Shown: piece after piece, positions 61,768 through 64,000 of the stretch | How positions within the stretch are numbered: the first letter of the stretch is position 1 | Layout: each line of letters begins with the position of its first letter | Assembly (NCBI RefSeq): GCF_040564635.1 | Contig: NZ_CP159837.1 | Coordinates: 6,807,001 to 6,871,000, forward strand | Reading direction: 5' to 3' | Source: Planktothricoides raciborskii GIHE-MW2 | GTDB taxonomy: Bacteria > Cyanobacteriota > Cyanobacteriia > Cyanobacteriales > Laspinemataceae | DNA length: 64,000 bases | The notes under the pieces: model-generated | The model's database searches: none | Told to the model about the DNA's origin: nothing | Seen by the model: the letters and a program-made list of their open reading frames with translations, nothing else | Translations under genes and position numbers: made by a program

Positions 61768-63207
61768 ATGGTTTCAGAAAAATTTCGCCATGAATTACGC
61801 AAAGAATCTCAGCAATGGCAAGCGGAAGGATTGATTAGTTCCCGGCAATATGAGGAATTATCCCAACGCTATAGATTTAATCAGTTAGACTCCGCCGCCA
61901 GCGATCGCTTTATTAGTATCTTAATTGGTTTAGGATGTATTCTCCTGGGTTTAGGGGCGATCACATTTGTCGCCGCAAATTGGCAAGATTGGTCACGAAA
62001 CTTTCGGGTTATATTACTGTTGGCCGTATTTTTGACCGTGAATATCAGCGGCTTCTATCTTTGGCGACAACCGACCCGTAACCCTGGAAAAAAACGCTTG
62101 GGTCATGGATTATTACTGTTCGGGTCGCTAATTTTAGGGGCAAATATAGCCCTAATGTCCCAGCTTTTTCACCAAAGCGGCCCCATTTACGAGCTATTTT
62201 TATATTGGTCATTAGGTGTCTTACCAATGGCTTTTGCTCTCCGGTTAACTTCTTTAGGAGTTTTCGCCCAAATTCTCCTGGGAATCAGCTATTTTTCAGA
62301 ACTGACAGATTACGGTCGAATCGAAGAGTTTGGTTTCTCGCAAATACTGATAAATCATTTGCCGATCTCCCTCAGTTTATTATTTGTTCCGTTAGCTTAT
62401 TGGTGTGGTTCGCGGGTAATTTTTGCCTTAGCCAGTATTGGCATTACCCTCAGTTTTATGATCGGTATTAATCCCTTTGCCTTGGGTACGAACGGCGGGG
62501 GTATTTTGGCCGCGATCGCCTTTACTATACCGCCCGCTTTATTATGGGGTTATCGCGATGATTTATGGAAATTTACCAGAATCTGGATCGCCAGGATGCC
62601 TGCTTTAAATGAATATTCTTTTCAGGCCATTTCACGAGCGATCGCCCTTTGCTTTTTCGCCATATTTTTATATTTCTTTTCCTTTCACGGAGTTTGGGAT
62701 CGTTGGTTGTGGAGTGATCCTAGTGTCACAGAAATCGAAAAGTTTCGCCAATTTTTACCCGATGTATTCTTGTTGAGCGTCTTTGCCTTCATGGGATGGC
62801 TGCAAATTTTCAAACAGCCTCAAAATCTGAATCCATTTCAGACCCTTAACATTAACAATGGGATGATTCTCATATTGATGAGCGTCATCAATATCTTATT
62901 GATCGTCCACCTGAATATTACGCCGATTCTGCCAATTGCCACCATCGCCATTAACATTTTATTAGCCTGGTTCGCTATTGGGTTAATTCGGGATGCCTTA
63001 ACCTTAGTCAAACGCACAACCTTTTGGTATGGCATGGTGCTGTTAGTCTTGCAAATTACCAGTCGGATGTTTGAATATGACACAGAATTGCTGTTAAAAG
63101 CCATCGTCTTTGTTATCTGTGGTGTGGCCATTATTGCGGCGGGTTTGTGGTTTGAACGTCAGCTTAAAGCCGCGAAAGCTAAAGCATCTTTACCTGAATC
63201 AATTTAG
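61768..63207 (+). CDS. DUF2157 membrane protein
   Basis: A 479-residue protein. The first 50 residues (FRHELRKESQQWQAEGLISSRQYEELSQRY) are the soluble DUF2157 head, followed by about twelve membrane segments starting LIGLGCILLGLGAITFVAANW. Start ATG 61768; an in-frame TTG two codons upstream is possible. It is followed 125 bases later by a GDYXXLXY gene, the usual partner of DUF2157 in cyanobacteria and other bacteria; the pair's function is not known. Confidence 0.88.
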   Translation: MVSEKFRHELRKESQQWQAEGLISSRQYEELSQRYRFNQLDSAASDRFISILIGLGCILLGLGAITFVAANWQDWSRNFRVILLLAVFLTVNISGFYLWRQPTRNPGKKRLGHGLLLFGSLILGANIALMSQLFHQSGPIYELFLYWSLGVLPMAFALRLTSLGVFAQILLGISYFSELTDYGRIEEFGFSQILINHLPISLSLLFVPLAYWCGSRVIFALASIGITLSFMIGINPFALGTNGGGILAAIAFTIPPALLWGYRDDLWKFTRIWIARMPALNEYSFQAISRAIALCFFAIFLYFFSFHGVWDRWLWSDPSVTEIEKFRQFLPDVFLLSVFAFMGWLQIFKQPQNLNPFQTLNINNGMILILMSVINILLIVHLNITPILPIATIAINILLAWFAIGLIRDALTLVKRTTFWYGMVLLVLQITSRMFEYDTELLLKAIVFVICGVAIIAAGLWFERQLKAAKAKASLPESI

Positions 63208-63332
63208 GAAAAATGGATAAAGGGGAATATAGCAAAAATTATTTATAGTCACATTCCCCTATATTTTTCCATGTTTTTTCCAACAACAACGATTAATTCA
63301 TTTTTGTCAAATTCGTTAAAGGAATTCAGCCC

Positions 63333-64000
63333 ATGATATCACCGAAAGAAAATCACCAAAATCCTGAATCAGAACCAAAAGAATATCAGCCAATTGCTGA
63401 GGCTAAAAATTCTGGAAAATGGTGGAAATTCGCCGTAATCCTGGTATTACAAACCGGATTAATTTTAGCGGTTCCCGCTCAAGCGGTTTATACTCATTTA
63501 ACCGGAACCACAGTTATTTTGGAAACTAGACCCGTCGATCCTTACGATCCGATGCGGGGTTACTACCAAACTTTATCCTATAAAATTTCTGATACCGATA
63601 CTTTGAAGAAGTTACCCGGTTGGGAAGAAATCACCCCGCAGAGAAATTATGCCGCCAATTATCAGTCAAACTCTCAGACTTTTTATATTGTGATGGAACA
63701 ACCAGCAAATCCAAAAAGCACCCTCACGCCAAGTCCTTGGCAACCGATTAAAATTAGTCGCGATCGCCCCCAAGATTTGGCCGCGAATCAAGTGGCTATC
63801 CAGGGAGAATATATCAATGAATGGCAGATTCTCTATGGCATAGAAACTTATTATATGCCCGAAGACCAAGGAGAAAAAATTAATAATGAAATTGCTCAAG
63901 CTCAACGACAACCACAGGCTTTTGTAGTGGAAATTAAAGTGGATCGATCGGGGAATTCGGTGCCTGTCAGTTTGTGGGTGCGCGATCGCAACTATAAATT
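63333..64000 (+). CDS. GDYXXLXY-family membrane protein, cut by the window end
   Basis: Starts ATG 63333 with AAAGGA about ten bases upstream and stays open to the last base (222 codons shown). One hydrophobic segment near residues 32-52 (WWKFAVILVLQTGLILAVPA), then ETRPVDPYDPMRGYYQTLSY, the signature of the GDYXXLXY family with GYY in place of GDY, then IVMEQPANP and VAIQGEYI. It is probably anchored with an exported domain. It belongs with the DUF2157 gene upstream. Confidence 0.85.
   Translation, partial: MISPKENHQNPESEPKEYQPIAEAKNSGKWWKFAVILVLQTGLILAVPAQAVYTHLTGTTVILETRPVDPYDPMRGYYQTLSYKISDTDTLKKLPGWEEITPQRNYAANYQSNSQTFYIVMEQPANPKSTLTPSPWQPIKISRDRPQDLAANQVAIQGEYINEWQILYGIETYYMPEDQGEKINNEIAQAQRQPQAFVVEIKVDRSGNSVPVSLWVRDRNYK

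Overview
The window is chromosomal DNA of a cyanobacterium, most likely a filamentous, Oscillatoriales-like one (inference). The taxon markers are psbI, a phycobilisome chromophore lyase (cpcS), an NblB-like HEAT protein, phylloquinone methyltransferase (menG), the slr1923-type divinyl reductase (bciB), several cyanobacteria-only families (DUF3386, DUF3769, a pheophorbide-oxygenase-like Rieske protein) and very frequent HIP1 octamers (GCGATCGC). Short direct repeats and palindromic elements fill most intergenic gaps and in places lie inside coding sequence.

Layout. 1-7.5 kb: palindromic repeats, a UvrD-type helicase-nuclease, a Rieske oxygenase, a REC-GAF protein and menG. 7.7-11.9 kb: a compact four-gene operon (DRE-TIM acyl transferase, EamA exporter, P-loop protein, exported SMP-30/gluconolactonase-like protein) whose pathway I cannot name; this is the best candidate for something undescribed. 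12-24.5 kb: DUF445, a pentapeptide-FHA-pentapeptide protein, rimK with its retropepsin-like partner, bciB, moeA, cobO and several cyanobacterial hypotheticals. 24.5-25.7 kb: a decayed IS630 element inserted in the 5' end of a Uma2-type gene. 25.7-30.9 kb: NblB-like gene, cpcS, a hypothetical, an LptD-like DUF3769 protein and psbI (38 codons). 31-35.4 kb: a cytosine methyltransferase with a restriction endonuclease interrupted by a stop codon, an HNH protein and a CHAT protease. 36-46.8 kb: three large signalling proteins on the minus strand (two hybrid kinases and a REC-PAS-GGDEF-EAL protein), two of which share a nearly identical receiver domain. 46.9-58.6 kb: pilD, a cydB without cydA, an MDR oxidoreductase, hypD, an SH3-like secreted protein, xseA/xseB divergent from recA, and minC-minD-minE. 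58.7-61.5 kb: a pile-up of broken mobile elements (TnpB, ISAs1, a second IS630 type, a group II intron that entered an IS630 copy). 61.7-64 kb: DUF2157 and GDYXXLXY membrane proteins, the latter running off the end.

How the parts work together. Pigment and photosystem functions (menG, bciB, cpcS, NblB-like, psbI) are scattered rather than in one operon. DNA maintenance genes (helicase-nuclease, recA, exonuclease VII, min system) are intact. Defence and mobile genes are largely decayed: the restriction enzyme has a nonsense codon, every transposase seen is broken, and at least three of the breaks are exact short tandem duplications. No rRNA, tRNA or CRISPR array was found.
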